Assembly: GCF_030445035.2 (NCBI RefSeq)
Contig: NC_080690.1
Location: 33,630,796 to 33,694,795, forward strand
From: Dasypus novemcinctus
Lineage: Eukaryota > Chordata > Mammalia > Cingulata > Dasypodidae
Reading direction: 5' to 3'
DNA length: 64,000 nucleotides
Below the pieces are notes generated by a model. It was not told the origin of the DNA and did not search any database. It saw only the letters and a program-made list of their open reading frames with translations. The position numbers and the translations under genes are program-made. Of the stretch, positions 1 to 10,502 are shown one piece after another (position 1 is the stretch's first letter; each line of letters begins with the position of its first letter).

Positions 1-262
1 CAGTGGCCACTGCCTCCACATCGATGGTGTAAGTTCCTCCATTGCTGGAATCACAATAGGGCTACAGCAGAATACCAGTAAGTCTACGTTAGTCCATCGT
101 TCGTTGCCCAATCCTGAGGATTCTGGGGTGGTGATGCCCGCTCCACCTCTAATTGAGAGGGGGCTCAGAGCCCTGGGGCAGATGGGTGGGCCTCTTGCTT
201 GCAGCTGCAGCTCTCGGTGCCTTGGGATGGTTGTTGTCTGTCCTCACCACCTTGCTGTTAGC
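1..262 (-). mobile_element. L1-like 3'-region repeat, partial
   Basis: This matches 25030-25301 closely and in the same order (a ggccactgcctccacat-like start, a cagtaagtc block, a two-part ctcttgcttgcag block). It is an internal piece of the element whose tailed ends lie at 24719, 40456 and 42089. The minus orientation is inferred from those tails. Confidence 0.65.
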
Positions 263-2572
263 AGTGAACTGGTGCTGCAGGTGTTGCACCTGGGCTGAGA
301 TTCAGGAGGGCCCTCTTGGTAAGGGCTCTGCCCCCAGCTTGCCCGGAGACCCCAGGCAAGGCCCTGCTCCTCCATCCCGCCCCCCTTTCCTGAGAAGGGG
401 GCCCCTGCTCTCCACCCAGGCTGCTTGTGCTGCTTGTAGGAGAGCGCGAGGGGGCAGCTGAGGTCGGCCCAGTGCTGTGGGGTGGGATGGCTGGGGGAAG
501 GGGGGTTGGGCCCTTCCTGGGCCTCCCATCTCGGGCTGAGAACATTCCCAGGGTAAGGAAAGGCCAGGCCAAGTGCACCCTCTTCACACCTGCTTCCTCT
601 TACTGTGCAGGTTTCTACCCCCCTCAAAGGTGAGGAAATGCAGACTCTTCACTCCCAAGCGTGGGTTTATTGAGCAGGTACTATGTGCTCAGCGCTGTTG
701 TGGACACTGGAGATACAGCAATGATGCGGGACACGGACTCGCCTGCCCTCCTGGAGCTGGCCTCTTGGAGGGTGGAGCCCCCGAGTGACCCGGGTGGAGC
801 CCCCAGAAAGGGGAAGGTGCTGGCTCAGCCTCACCCAGCAGGGCAGGATTCGAACCCCAGCTCTCGACTCCCGGGCCCAGGGCTCCACCCACCCATTGCC
901 CAGAGTGAGGGGCTGTGGGAAGAGAAGCCGGGCTATGGCTTTCCCACCCCAGGCCGGCGGGGACACCTGTTTCGGGGGAGAGAGGAGGGAAGGAGAGCAG
1001 TCAGAGGGGCTGTGGCCCACTGGGCCAGTCACGTCCCTCCTGCCCTGACCCCCCACGTAGCGGGCCCAGGCAGAGACGTCCCCTTTGCATCCTGGCAGGG
1101 GTGCTCCGGGGTGCAGGGGCCTAGCAGTGCCCTGGCTCTGGCTCTGCTCTGGGCCCCGGGCCTCCTGCGAGCGCCAGCTCCTCAGGTGGGAGCAGCTAGG
1201 GGCGCTTTCTGTCTCCACATGCCATCAGCCAGTGTCCTGCCCCTGAGCCGCCTCTTTGCCATCCTGCTGTTGGCGCACCTCGGGCTGGTAGCCAGGCCCC
1301 CGCACAGCCTTGGTGCCCCCTGCCTGGATGCCCTCCTGGGGAAGAGGGGGGCAGTTCTTGCTCTGTCAGGCAGCCTTCCCCAAAGCCCCACGTGGACCCT
1401 CCGCTCACCTCAAGGACCAGAACCGAGTGGTGTTTAGTCAGCCAGGAATTCTGGCACATGCCACCTGGAAAAGGGAGGACACCCCTACCAAGGGGAGGTC
1501 AGCCAGCAAGGAAGGAGGGTGGCAGCGTGCTGGGGAGGCGCCGATGGGGACGCTAGCACGCCGCCTGAGCCCCCTTGCTAGGCCACACCCTGCCGAGTTC
1601 TCCCAGATGGCCCCGCAAGGGGAGCCGGCCAGCGGTTCACGTCGAATTCCCTGCGGCCAGGAGGGGAGCTGGGACTCAGCCTCTCCTGGAATAAAAAAGC
1701 AAATACTTCCGTTGCCCCTGCTACGTGCCAGGGCCTAATCTCAGCACTTAATGTACATGAATTAATTTGTTTTTAAAGTAGTCCTGTGAGGTCGGTATGG
1801 TCATTATACTCCCAAGTACAGAGAGGTCATGCGCTTGCCCGAGGTCACACAGCTGGTAAGGGGAGCCGTGGTTTAAACCGGGTGGAGCCCGTGCTGTCAA
1901 CCACTGCACTCGCTGTCTGGGGGGATGTCAGGGGCCCAGGCTGCCAGTTGGCCAAGAGTACGACACACGGACCCTTCAGTGTCCCCTGAAGGTTGGGTGT
2001 CCCCTGTAAGGTGCAGCAGGCAGAGCAGGGAAGGCTGGGCAGGGCGTCGCCAGCGGCCTCCGCCATGCTGCAGGGCCCAGCTGGAGGACACACAAACCAT
2101 TTCTTCTCACCACTCTGGGACTGGGACTGGGCGCGTCCCTCCGGGCTGTGCCGGTGACTGGGCCGTTGTCCAGCAGCTTTTCCTGCGCCCCTGCCGGGGG
2201 CCTGGTTAGGATGCAGCTGAGCACGCAGCCGTGGGCCTGCCCTTGGGGAGCTCGCCACCTGGGCAAGGAGATAGACATTTCTGGTCTCGGGTGCGGGGGG
2301 GCTGGGCGGGCCACGTGAGCAGGGAAGAGGGTTCTGGAATCCAGGCTGGAGGAGCAGAGACGTGTCCTGGAGCACAGACCACCCCAGCTGAGACCGGAGT
2401 CCCCAGGTGCTGCCCATGCTTGGTAAGTCGTAGCAGCCACCTGAATTAATTGCATTGATGGTTTTCCTGAATTGGGAGCCTCACGGCAAAGGTCTGGAGC
2501 CTCCGGTCTGGGGCTTCCCTGCAGAGCGGTGGGGGGCCCTGGGAGACCCTGGCCCGCTCTCGCCCCTTCCAG
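263..2572. other. PLLP intron 1 (3' part)
   Basis: This is GC-rich intronic sequence ending at the exon 2 acceptor. It has decayed MIR or L2-like patches near 655-895 and a clear MIR at about 1690-1905. Long open frames here are a base-composition effect. Nothing else is recognised. Confidence 0.6.
1690..1905 (+). mobile_element. MIR SINE
   Basis: It contains the MIR signature order: a tgccagg...ctaatctcagcactta block, cctgtgaggtcggtat, then gaggtcacacagctggtaag and the end block about a variable-content tail. It is old and diverged. Confidence 0.7.
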
Positions 2573-2746
2573 GTGCTGGGACTGCTGGTGTGGGCCCTGA
2601 TTGCCGACACCCCGTACCACCTGTACCCGGCCTACGGCTGGGTGATGTTCGTCGCCGTCTTCATCTGGCTGGTGACAATCGTCCTCTTCATCCTCTACCT
2701 GTTTCAGCTGCACATGAAGTGGTACATGGTGCCCTGGCCGCTGGTG
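2573..2746 (+). CDS. PLLP: PLLP exon 2
   Basis: The exon has 58 codons, from VLGLLVWALIADT to YMVPWPLV, residues about 46-103. The acceptor is ttccag at 2567-2572 and the donor is gtgagt from 2747. It carries the end of the first membrane span, the loop with PYHLYPAYGW, and the second span. Both boundaries are phase 0. Confidence 0.95.
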
Positions 2747-5700
2747 GTGAGTCTGGGGTGGGGCAGAGGCGGGGGGCGGCTCCAGGCCTGACCCCTCTGG
2801 GAATGCCTGCGACAGGCCCCTCCCTTGGGGGACAGTCAGCAGGTGGGGGCAGGGCTCTGGGTTTCCTGAGTGCTGAGCCGCCGGGAGCCAGGAGGCAGGC
2901 TTGACTTTCCCCGGGGAAGGGAGTAGAAGTGAGGAGGCTGCTGGATGGATTCACAGGAGACCAACGTGCAATCGTGAAAGTAGTTTTCCTTCTCGGAGGC
3001 GGTCGGGATTTGCAGCTGTATTGCCCGGCGAGCATCGCGAATTACCCAGGCGGGGGCCTCGAGCCGGCGGCAGAGCTGTCCACCCGGCCGTCTCCAGCCG
3101 CAGGGCCCTGCAGCCCGGGAGAGGGTGGGTGCCCCAGGTTTGCCCCGGGTCGGTCTCCCGGACACCGGGCTGAGAGGGGCGTAAGAAGCGCCCTGTCAGG
3201 CCCAGAGAAGGCTGCTGTGGTCTTCGCCCACCCTGACCTGGAAAAGCCCCGCAGCTGGGTCTGCGGTGCCCAGTGGGCAGAGGCGAGAGGCACATGACTG
3301 GAAGGCAAGGAGGCCGGGACTAGGCGGCATTGTTTGGAATTCAATGACTTTTGAAACCGAGGAAACGTGAGTCATCCTGCAGACAGAACGGGTTTGTTAG
3401 GTCTTGACATCACTGGCGGGGGCGAGCAGCGTGTGCGGCAGGCACCGGGCTTGGCGAGATCCCGGGGCGAGCGGGAGGCCTGGCTTCTTGGCTCAGGGTC
3501 CGGCCCCCTGCCCTGGGAGCTCTTGAGAACGAATCCCAGGGATGGGGGGGCCTGTGCGCCTCTCCAGGCCGAGCCCCGGGGCTCCAGCCCCCGCCGTTAC
3601 AGTGAGGGAGCCCCTCACAGCTGCTGGCCTGGCAGCGGGGCGCCCTGGGCTCCTGGTCCTAGTCACAGATGGGGCAGGGAGGGCTTAACGGCCCCTGGTG
3701 ATGGCTGGGAGATTGCGGCTCGGGATTTTCCAGGGTGGGTGCTGCAGACCTCGTGAGGGCCCCGGCACGGGATGGGACTGGAGGTCAGGAATGCAGGCCC
3801 CGATTTCTTCCAGTATGAAAAGTCTTAAATGAAATCTTCAGGTTTTGAGATGTCCTAAGTTTAAAATGGTGGTAATTTTAAAAATCTGAGGAAACAAAAG
3901 CAGCCACATCCGAGGGCCACCAGCTTGCGGTCTCTGAAGACCGTTCACTGGCCCCAGGGGGTGAGCTTTTGTGTCTCCTCGTCTGGGGGACTGGGATCCA
4001 GGCCTGGAGCCAGGTTGCCAGCGGCAGCCCCCTTCCAGCCAGGCGGGCTCAGCAGTCTGCTCAGAGCGCCTGGGGCCTCCTGGGGTCCTGAACCTGGCGT
4101 TGGCACTGGGCCCACAAGCCAAGGATGTGGCCCAAAGGGAGACATGGCCTCCCCGCACGGGGGCAGAGGGTGGGGTGAGGACCCCTGTGGGCCAGCTAGA
4201 GCCACGCCTGCTGTGGCCATAGGCAGGGTCTTGGGCTGGACCCTGAGCTGAGCATGGGGCAGGGGGTGGCAGCCCCGTAATTCTTTGACCAGTGCAAAGG
4301 GATGGGTCCTGGGTGTTCATGCTCCCTGCTGGGACCCCCTCCAGGCCGGCAGGCTGCCCAGTGGTGACTGCTGCCCCTTGAGGGCCTTTTAGTAGGAAGG
4401 ACCGTGTGTCTCCATCCTGCTCGCTTAGCCCCCGCCCGTTCTGGCTACCGGGGTGTGTGCCAGTGGGACCCGGGATTTCCGTGGTTCCTGAGACTGTCGG
4501 TTTCGTGCCCTAAGTCTTCTCTGCCCTCCCCCCGGCCCCCCTTGCCAGTTAATGATCTTGAATGTTGGCGCCACTGTTCTCTACATCACTGCCTTCATCA
4601 CCTGCTCTGCGGCAGTCGGGCTGACGTCCCTGAAGGGCAGCCGGGCCTACAACCAGCGTGCAGCCGCCTCCGTGAGTAGCGTCCTTCCCTGGGGCCCCCT
4701 TGCAGTCTGTTGGGGGGGCAGGTCCCTGCCCCTGAACTCCCACTGCCCCTGGGTCAGAGTCATTACCACCGATCTCTAGGGATCGGTGGGCCTAGAAGGG
4801 AGCTGGGCTACATTTCAGGCTCTCTTTTGGTTCAAAGCCAAAGCCTGAGAAATCAGAATGCTAGGGAAAGGGGTTGTTGGGGCTACTGGAATTTTTGGGT
4901 TAACTGTTGAACGTTGCTGTCAGTCAGTTGTGCCACACTGACTTAGGGTCACACACGCCCCCTTGGAGAACCTGTTAAAAATTATAGACCCTCCTTGAAA
5001 AGTACATGTGCAGAAAAGTGTAGGGGAATGAAGTGATTCCAGAAAATTCCTAGGGTGGCCTCTGATGTTGTCTTTTTAACACTAAATACCTGAAGTGTCT
5101 CAGGTAGCTCCTATTTCTCATTCTTACCACCTTGGCCAGTTGGACATCCTCCCTTGCCCCCTTCACAATCTACATACCTTGCCCATGTGGTTTCTTACTC
5201 TCTCCCTAGGAGAATGAGATGGCTGTATGCCCAGAACCTGACACCCACTAACCCCTCCACAGACAGTTAGCAGGTGTGGGGGGTTGGGGAGCGGATGTGG
5301 CTCCAGCAGTTGAGCGCCTGCTTCCCACATGGGAGGTCCTGGGTTTGATCCCCAGTGCCTCCTAAGATAAAAAACAAACAAAAACCTACTCAGGGGAGCC
5401 CATGTAGCTCAGTGGTTGAGCACCAGCTTCTCACATAAGAGGTCCTGGACTTAATACCTGACCCCAGTACCTCAAAAAAAAAAAAAGAAAAAAAGCAGAT
5501 GGGGGAGTGGGTATAGCTGAGTGCGTGCTTTCTCTGTACGAGGTTCAATCCTCAGTACTTCCTTAAAAAAAAAAAAAAGCGGATGGATGGATTGGTGCGA
5601 GTGAGTCGGTGGGGTCACAATTCATTCTGAATGGCTAACCTCTCTCCCCGCCAACGCCGCCCTGCAGACTGACCCAGCCTTGGGCCCTTCTCTTTCAGTT

Positions 5701-5815
5701 CTTTGCGTGTTTAGTGATGATTGCCTATGGAGTAAGTGCCTTCTTCAGCTTCCAGGCCTGGCGAGGCGTGGGCAGCAATGCGGCCACCAGTCAGATGGCC
5801 GGTGGCTACGCCTAG
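2573..5815 (+). CDS. PLLP: Plasmolipin, exons 2-4 (gene 5'-incomplete)
   Basis: Coding segments 2573-2746, 4549-4671 and 5699-5815 join in phase 0 and encode the last 137 residues of plasmolipin, ending in MAGGYA and TAG. The human protein has 182 residues, so about 45 residues of exon 1 lie left of the window. Plasmolipin is a small MARVEL-domain proteolipid with four membrane spans, found in myelin and in apical and endosomal membranes of epithelia. The visible part holds three hydrophobic stretches (in VFIWLVTIVLFILYLF, in NVGATVLYITAFITCSAA and in FFACLVMIAYGVSAFF) and a short cytoplasmic tail. All three segments have AG acceptors, and the first two end at GTGAGT donors. The gene is tail-to-tail with ARL2BP. 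Identification is from recognition of nearly the whole translated sequence. Confidence 0.96.
2747..4548. other. PLLP intron 2
   Basis: This is 1.8 kb of GC-rich sequence between PLLP exons 2 and 3. No repeat, RNA gene or coding homology is recognised. Confidence 0.6.
4549..4671 (+). CDS. PLLP: PLLP exon 3
   Basis: The exon has 41 codons, from LMILNVGATV to YNQRAAAS, residues about 104-144. The acceptor is ttgccag ending at 4548 and the donor is gtgagt from 4672. It encodes the third membrane span and the loop before the fourth. Confidence 0.95.
5287..5578 (+). mobile_element. Three short DAS SINE units in a row
   Basis: Units at 5287-5385, 5393-5494 and 5501-5578 each start with a ggagcggatgtggctc-like head, carry a ggttcaatcc-like B-box and end in an A-rich tail. 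They lie in PLLP intron 3, sense to the gene, 120 bp from the exon 4 acceptor. Divergence increases in the second and third units. Confidence 0.8.
5699..5815 (+). CDS. PLLP: PLLP exon 4 (terminal)
   Basis: The exon has 38 codons plus TAG (5813-5815), from FFACLVMIAYGV to SQMAGGYA, residues about 145-182. The acceptor is ctttcag ending at 5698. It encodes the fourth membrane span and the short cytoplasmic C-terminus. Confidence 0.95.
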   Translation, partial: FFACLVMIAYGVSAFFSFQAWRGVGSNAATSQMAGGYA

Positions 5816-6640
5816 ACCCCGTGTCCAGCCCACCTTGGAGCGGAAGGCTGCAGCCGGGTTCCCGTGCAGGGTCCCCCACGAGCACGAGGCCCGGGTGCTG
5901 CGGGAAGTTAGCCTGGCAGGGGGACTGTCCTGGCTCGCCCCCCTGCTCACCACGAGGAACACTCACCACTCGAGGAAGCAGGACCCTTCCTCTCGGTTTG
6001 GCCCAAGTCGGCGCACACATGGGCTGGAGACAGATGACGGCTGAGATCTCGGCACCCCCTTATTCAGCGGAAAGTGACGGGGAAAGGTTCTCCGTGTCTC
6101 TGCTTGGTCCTGGGAGGCCCCTTCTCACCAGCACTAAGTGCACTAACAAGACTCCTCAGACCTGCAGCCCCGGCAAGCATGCTCTAAGGCTAACAAGCAG
6201 CATGTGTTTATCCTCTTTGTTCCAGGAGAGCTGAGCAAGCTCATGAAACCTCTTCTGATTTAGTAAAATCCCGTGCTGACTGCCCTTTCCCCCAAGCCAA
6301 CGTGTCACTTGTAGAGAGACATTTTTGGGAAGAGGATTATGGTTTCTGACAGCATGGTCTTCCCACTGCATTTTAAACATGCCGATTACTTAAAGCCCAT
6401 CAGTTTAAGCAGCTTCTCCGTGACGTAGGGAGCCTTCCAGGTCTCCTTCCTTGTCCCAAGGCCTTGTTTAATACTCCCTCGGGGAAAGCCTCAGTCGGTG
6501 CCAACTGCTTCCCTGACATTATTAAGCACATAGGACATGAAGCGAGGGAGGGAATCGAGTCCTTGCCTAGTGAGTTGTCATGTGTTTAGTGGCAGCTTTG
6601 ACTTTTTTTTTTTTTACAAAAATAAAGACAGAAAAACTTA
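5816..6640 (+). other. PLLP: PLLP 3' UTR
   Basis: This is the sequence from the stop codon to just past an AATAAA hexamer. It is about 0.8 kb and free of recognised repeats except an internal T-run at 6604-6615. The cleavage point is inferred from the hexamer only. Confidence 0.7.
6621..6626 (+). terminator. PLLP: PLLP polyadenylation signal
   Basis: A canonical AATAAA lies about 810 bases after the PLLP stop codon. Cleavage would be expected about 10-30 bases further on. No other canonical hexamer on this strand was noticed between the stop and this site. Confidence 0.7.
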
Positions 6641-6878
6641 TTGGAAAACCTGGCGAATCGTGGTTGTAGATGTTTGTAAACTCCAGGAAGCTGCAGGTTA
6701 AGACTACAGTACAAAAGTCCCCAAATGCTGGTTACTGGGAAATTCAAGTTTGGAAGTCATTTAGCACCGCCAGTCAATTCTGTGACCTGAGGGAGGGTGA
6801 TAAGCTTCCTGCCTGATTTGCCAGGGACAGTCCCAGTTTACGCTGTTTGTTCTGGCATAAAGCTTTACGTAGCATTCC

Positions 6879-7260
6879 TTTTTTTTTTTTTTATCCCTCC
6901 CTGCCCCCTTGTTACTTATGCTCGCTGTCTGTTCTCTGTGTCCATTCGCTGTGTGTTCTTCTATGTCTGCTTGCCTTGTTTTTCTCATCTTTCTCTTTAG
7001 GAGGCACCTGGAACCAGTCCTAGAACCCCTGGTGTATGACAGAGGCACTCAATTGCTTGAGCCACCTCATTGCCCTGGTCTGCTGCGTCTGTCTCCTCTG
7101 CGTCTTTGCCACATCATCTTGCTGTACCAGCTGTCTGCGGTGCAAGCCGCCAGCTCTGCACGGTGGGCCAGCTTGCCTTTACCAGGAGGCCCCAGGAATC
7201 ACACCTGGGGCCTCCCAGATGGTAGATGAGAGCCCAGTTGCTGAGCCATATCCGTTTCCC
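6879..7260 (-). mobile_element. DAS SINE, dimeric type
   Basis: On the minus strand it runs from ggaaacggatatggctcag through two tRNA-like units to an A-tail at 6879. It contains two copies of the gcctcc... and gaggtggctcaag... blocks. It lies in the gap between the PLLP and ARL2BP 3' ends. Confidence 0.8.
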
Positions 7261-7400
7261 AAAAAGCATCCCCTTTTATTCTCAAAACTGCCCTGGTTTA
7301 TCATATCAGTTACCCTAGCTTTTTGGCAAGTTAGGTCATGTTGCTGAACTTAAGATCTCACCTCCCTTGAAAGCTTGTGAAGGTCAAAGGTAATATAATT

Positions 7401-7840
7401 GGGAAGCAGATTTGGCCCAATGGGTAGGGCATTCTCCTACCACATGGGAGGTCCGTGGTTCAAACCCTGGGCCTCCTTGACCTGGGTGGAGCTGGCCCAT
7501 GCGCAGTGCTGATGTGCGCAAGGAGTGCCTTGCCACGCAGGGGTGTCCCCTGCGTAGGGGAGCCCCACGCGCAAGGAGTGCGCCCTGTAAGGAGAGCTGC
7601 CCAGCGCGAAAGAAAGTACAGCCTGCCCAAGAATGGCGCCACACACACGGAGAGCTTACACAACAAGATGACGCAACAAAAAGAAGCAGAGATTCCTAGT
7701 GCCTCTGGTAAGGATAGAAGCAGTCACAGAAGAACACACAGCAAATGGACACAGAGAGCAGACAACTGGGGGCAGGGGGGGGAAGAGGAGAGAAATAAAT
7801 TTTTTAAAAAAATCTTAAAATTAAAAAAAAATATATATAT
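7401..7840 (+). mobile_element. DAS-III SINE, near full length
   Basis: It starts gggaagcagatttggccca, has a B-box ggttcaaacc, then the GC-rich gcgcaaggagtgc body, a cagcctgcccaagaatgg block, an acacagagagcagacaac tail block and a (taaa)/A-rich end with an AT stretch. Confidence 0.9.
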
Positions 7841-7917
7841 ATATATCATCACAGTGATCAGCCCCTGCTAGATGCTCAGAACTGATAGAGGTAGCAGAAA
7901 TGAGAGTCCTGCTGAGC

Positions 7918-8129
7918 TTTTTTTTTTTTTGGTGGTACTGGGGGCCGGGGATTGAATCCCAGCTCTCCTAGGTGGGAAGCCAGTACTCAAGCAGAGTCAC
8001 ATTGGCTTCCCTGAGTTGGTTTTTTCGTTTGTTTTGCTTGGTTGTTTTTTTCAGGAGGCACCAGGAACAGAACTTGGGACCTCTCATGTAGGAGGTAGGC
8101 ACTCAACCACTCAAGCCACATCTACTCCT
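7918..8129 (-). mobile_element. Two short DAS SINE units
   Basis: Units at 7918-8010 and about 8018-8128 are both antisense to the plus strand, each with a T-run head and the gaacccagg/ggattgaatccc complement of the B-box. The spacer repeats ctgagttgg against ctgagctca, a possible TSD. Confidence 0.7.
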
Positions 8130-9209
8130 GAGCTCACTGTTTTAATACTGTAAACCGTCATTCTTGGAATAATAAGCCACAGGCATTTCTAGGCCCCCTT
8201 GGTCCTTTTTCAAAAACCTGCAGCCATTAAATTGTAACTAGATGCAAACAGTGGCAAACAAGTTACTCTATTACTGACTGGTGAGGATCAAGGAGGGTAA
8301 TCCAAGTTCCTGTTTATGCCAGTTGTCCTGGCCTAAGTATTAATTAGCATCTTTTTCACTCAAGTGCCTCAGTCTGAACAATAAATTAGTTATTTCAGGA
8401 TTAATTCACAAGAAAAAAGTTTAGCTTCAAGGAAGAACAATCCATCTAATCTTGAGGTTTAAGAGGTAACCTTAACCTACTGACCTCAGACTATTTCAGT
8501 AGAGTCATCATCAACATGCCTAATCAAACTACTCTTCGGTTCAGGTCAGCGCCTACCTACGCCTTGGACTCTGCAGTTTGGGTGAATATTGCTTCCTGGG
8601 GGCGGGCAGTGGGAAGTGACAGGCGTCACCCTCTTCTGAGGTTGGGGCAAATGTTGGGCCTTCCCAGGCTAGGCCCTAGCGCCTTGGACAGTGGCCCAGG
8701 GTGAGTTTGTGTGGCTGGAGAGGCAAGTTTCTTCTAAAGGAAATCAGAAAGCCTATCTTCTAATCAGGCTTGCCTGCTTTCCTCTCCATGAAAAAGGGTG
8801 AAAAGAATAGTCTGCCCTTTTCTTAGCTCTTTTTTCATCATTTCATCTTTGGCCTTGTCTACCTGTCTTTTCTCAACCTGCCAGACTGAATGATGTGTCT
8901 TCATCATGTGTTTCCCACATGCTACCCTGCGATGGACAGTCCCATTATAGTAAGAAAAAGATGGGAAAGCAAGCCCAGGAAAACTGATATTTTTAAGAAC
9001 TGGCTTGGAGAGTGCCTTTGCCTCAAAAGGACCAAAGCAGTAATTCCTAATGATCGCTGCATTGAAGAAAGATGTTGACTAGTTTAGAACGGTGGTTCTT
9101 GCAAAACATGTTGGATTTTTGTTCATAGTACAAACGTGTTTCTTAGTAAGCAACTCAGTACAGAAAAACACTAACACATAGCTTATCCTTTAAAACCAGA
9201 ACAGCCAAG
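8130..9209. other. Intergenic, PLLP to ARL2BP
   Basis: This is unique-looking, AT-moderate sequence between the two 3' ends. No gene or repeat is recognised. Confidence 0.5.
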
Positions 9210-10400
9210 TGGAAAGTCAGTACAGGTTTTTATTTTTACTTAAGAAAACTTTCAAAGGTACACACTGTGAATTAAACTATGTTTTTTCTTCTTTTGAAGG
9301 ACATGCCATGCATGCTTTCTGGTCAGTAATTATACCAAACATTTTACTAAACCAGAGCCAGAGAGATGGCCACTGAAGCTGTTTGCTCCTCCTCATGCTG
9401 AGCTGGAGCAGCGGGACACCATTTGGTAGGAGTGATTTGACATGAAGAAGAAATTGCAGAGCCTGCAGCATGGTTTTTTAACTAAACTCACATCCACCAC
9501 AACAGAAAACCTAACTGACTGATATATACAGAAAGGATTTTAAGCAAACCTGCACAAACACACTTAACATGCTCTAAGGAAAGGATACCTCTTGGTCTCC
9601 GTTCAGCACACAGCGCACATCACTGGTCCGTCAGGAACACCAATGTAGAAAGCAATTTTGCCTTCATAGCACTAACATCTACAAAGCCACAGCATATAAT
9701 ACTTTGATCTTTAAGTGGGTAATCATGGAAATTCCAAGATTAAATCCACTAGGTTAGCCTGAGTATTCATCTATAAAAATATTTTTTCAAAAATAATGCT
9801 TACAAGAGACTTACTAAAAACAGTGGGATTATATCAGGACCAGCAGAAGACAGTAATAAAAGGCCTGGAAACACAAGTTGACTTTCACATGTAGCTTTTA
9901 GGTAAAGAGCTTTCAGTTGATTGCCATGGCTAAAATAAGCTATAATAGGAGCTCCAGAAATCTCAAGATATGGATAGTGACATCTTAGATAAAAACACTC
10001 CGGAATCAAAAACCCACAGCTGGACCACTTGGGCTGAAGGCCTGAAACTGACCCAAGTGAAGGAACTGGGCCACCACTGAAGTTCTGTGCAAAGGCTGCT
10101 GTGATACTCGGGGCAGGGAGGACTCCTGATAGTGGGCTGCTCCACACTGCTGACATAACCAGAAGCACCTGGGAGAGGTATCTACTGTAGGAGTACTAGG
10201 GTTACAGCAAACAAGGAGGTGGCTCAGGAGAAACAGGTCCTGGGAAGATGAGGGAATTTTCTTTTTGACCCATCAATACTTTACATTAATGAACAGCAAG
10301 GCACCCTTTGCGACATGTATTCTGTCGGCATTAGCTGACGCTTCTCCCAGCCCAGGGTGCCGCTGACACTGGGACCCATCCTGCTGCCTGGAGGTGGGAG
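9210..10400 (-). other. ARL2BP: ARL2BP 3' UTR (inferred)
   Basis: About 1.2 kb of sequence without recognised repeats runs from the stop codon to an AATAAA on the minus strand. The lack of DAS insertions here, against their density next door at 6879-8129, fits exonic sequence. The end is inferred from the hexamer alone. Confidence 0.6.
9229..9234 (-). terminator. ARL2BP: ARL2BP polyadenylation signal candidate
   Basis: AATAAA on the minus strand (tttatt on plus) lies 1.17 kb after the stop codon, a spacing compatible with a transcript of about 2 kb. Confidence 0.5.
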
Positions 10401-10502
10401 CTAGTGCCGCAGGCTGTTCTGAGAAGCTGGAGTGGAAGATGATTTGCACAATGAAGTCACCACTAAGCCACTGCTTAAATCCAGTCCCCGGCCTTCTTTT
10501 TC
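10401..10502 (-). CDS. ARL2BP: ARL2BP exon 6 (terminal coding)
   Basis: The exon has 33 codons plus TAG (10401-10403): EKEGRGLDLSSGLVVTSLCK followed by a Ser-rich tail ending NSLRH. The acceptor is tgtag. The tail is the least conserved part of the protein. Confidence 0.94.
   Translation of the reverse strand, partial: EKEGRGLDLSSGLVVTSLCKSSSTPASQNSLRH

Noticed and set aside
661-1437. A 258-codon open frame in PLLP intron 1
   Set aside because: The frame is open because of high GC. It has no recognisable domain, overlaps equally long frames on both strands and lies within an intron.
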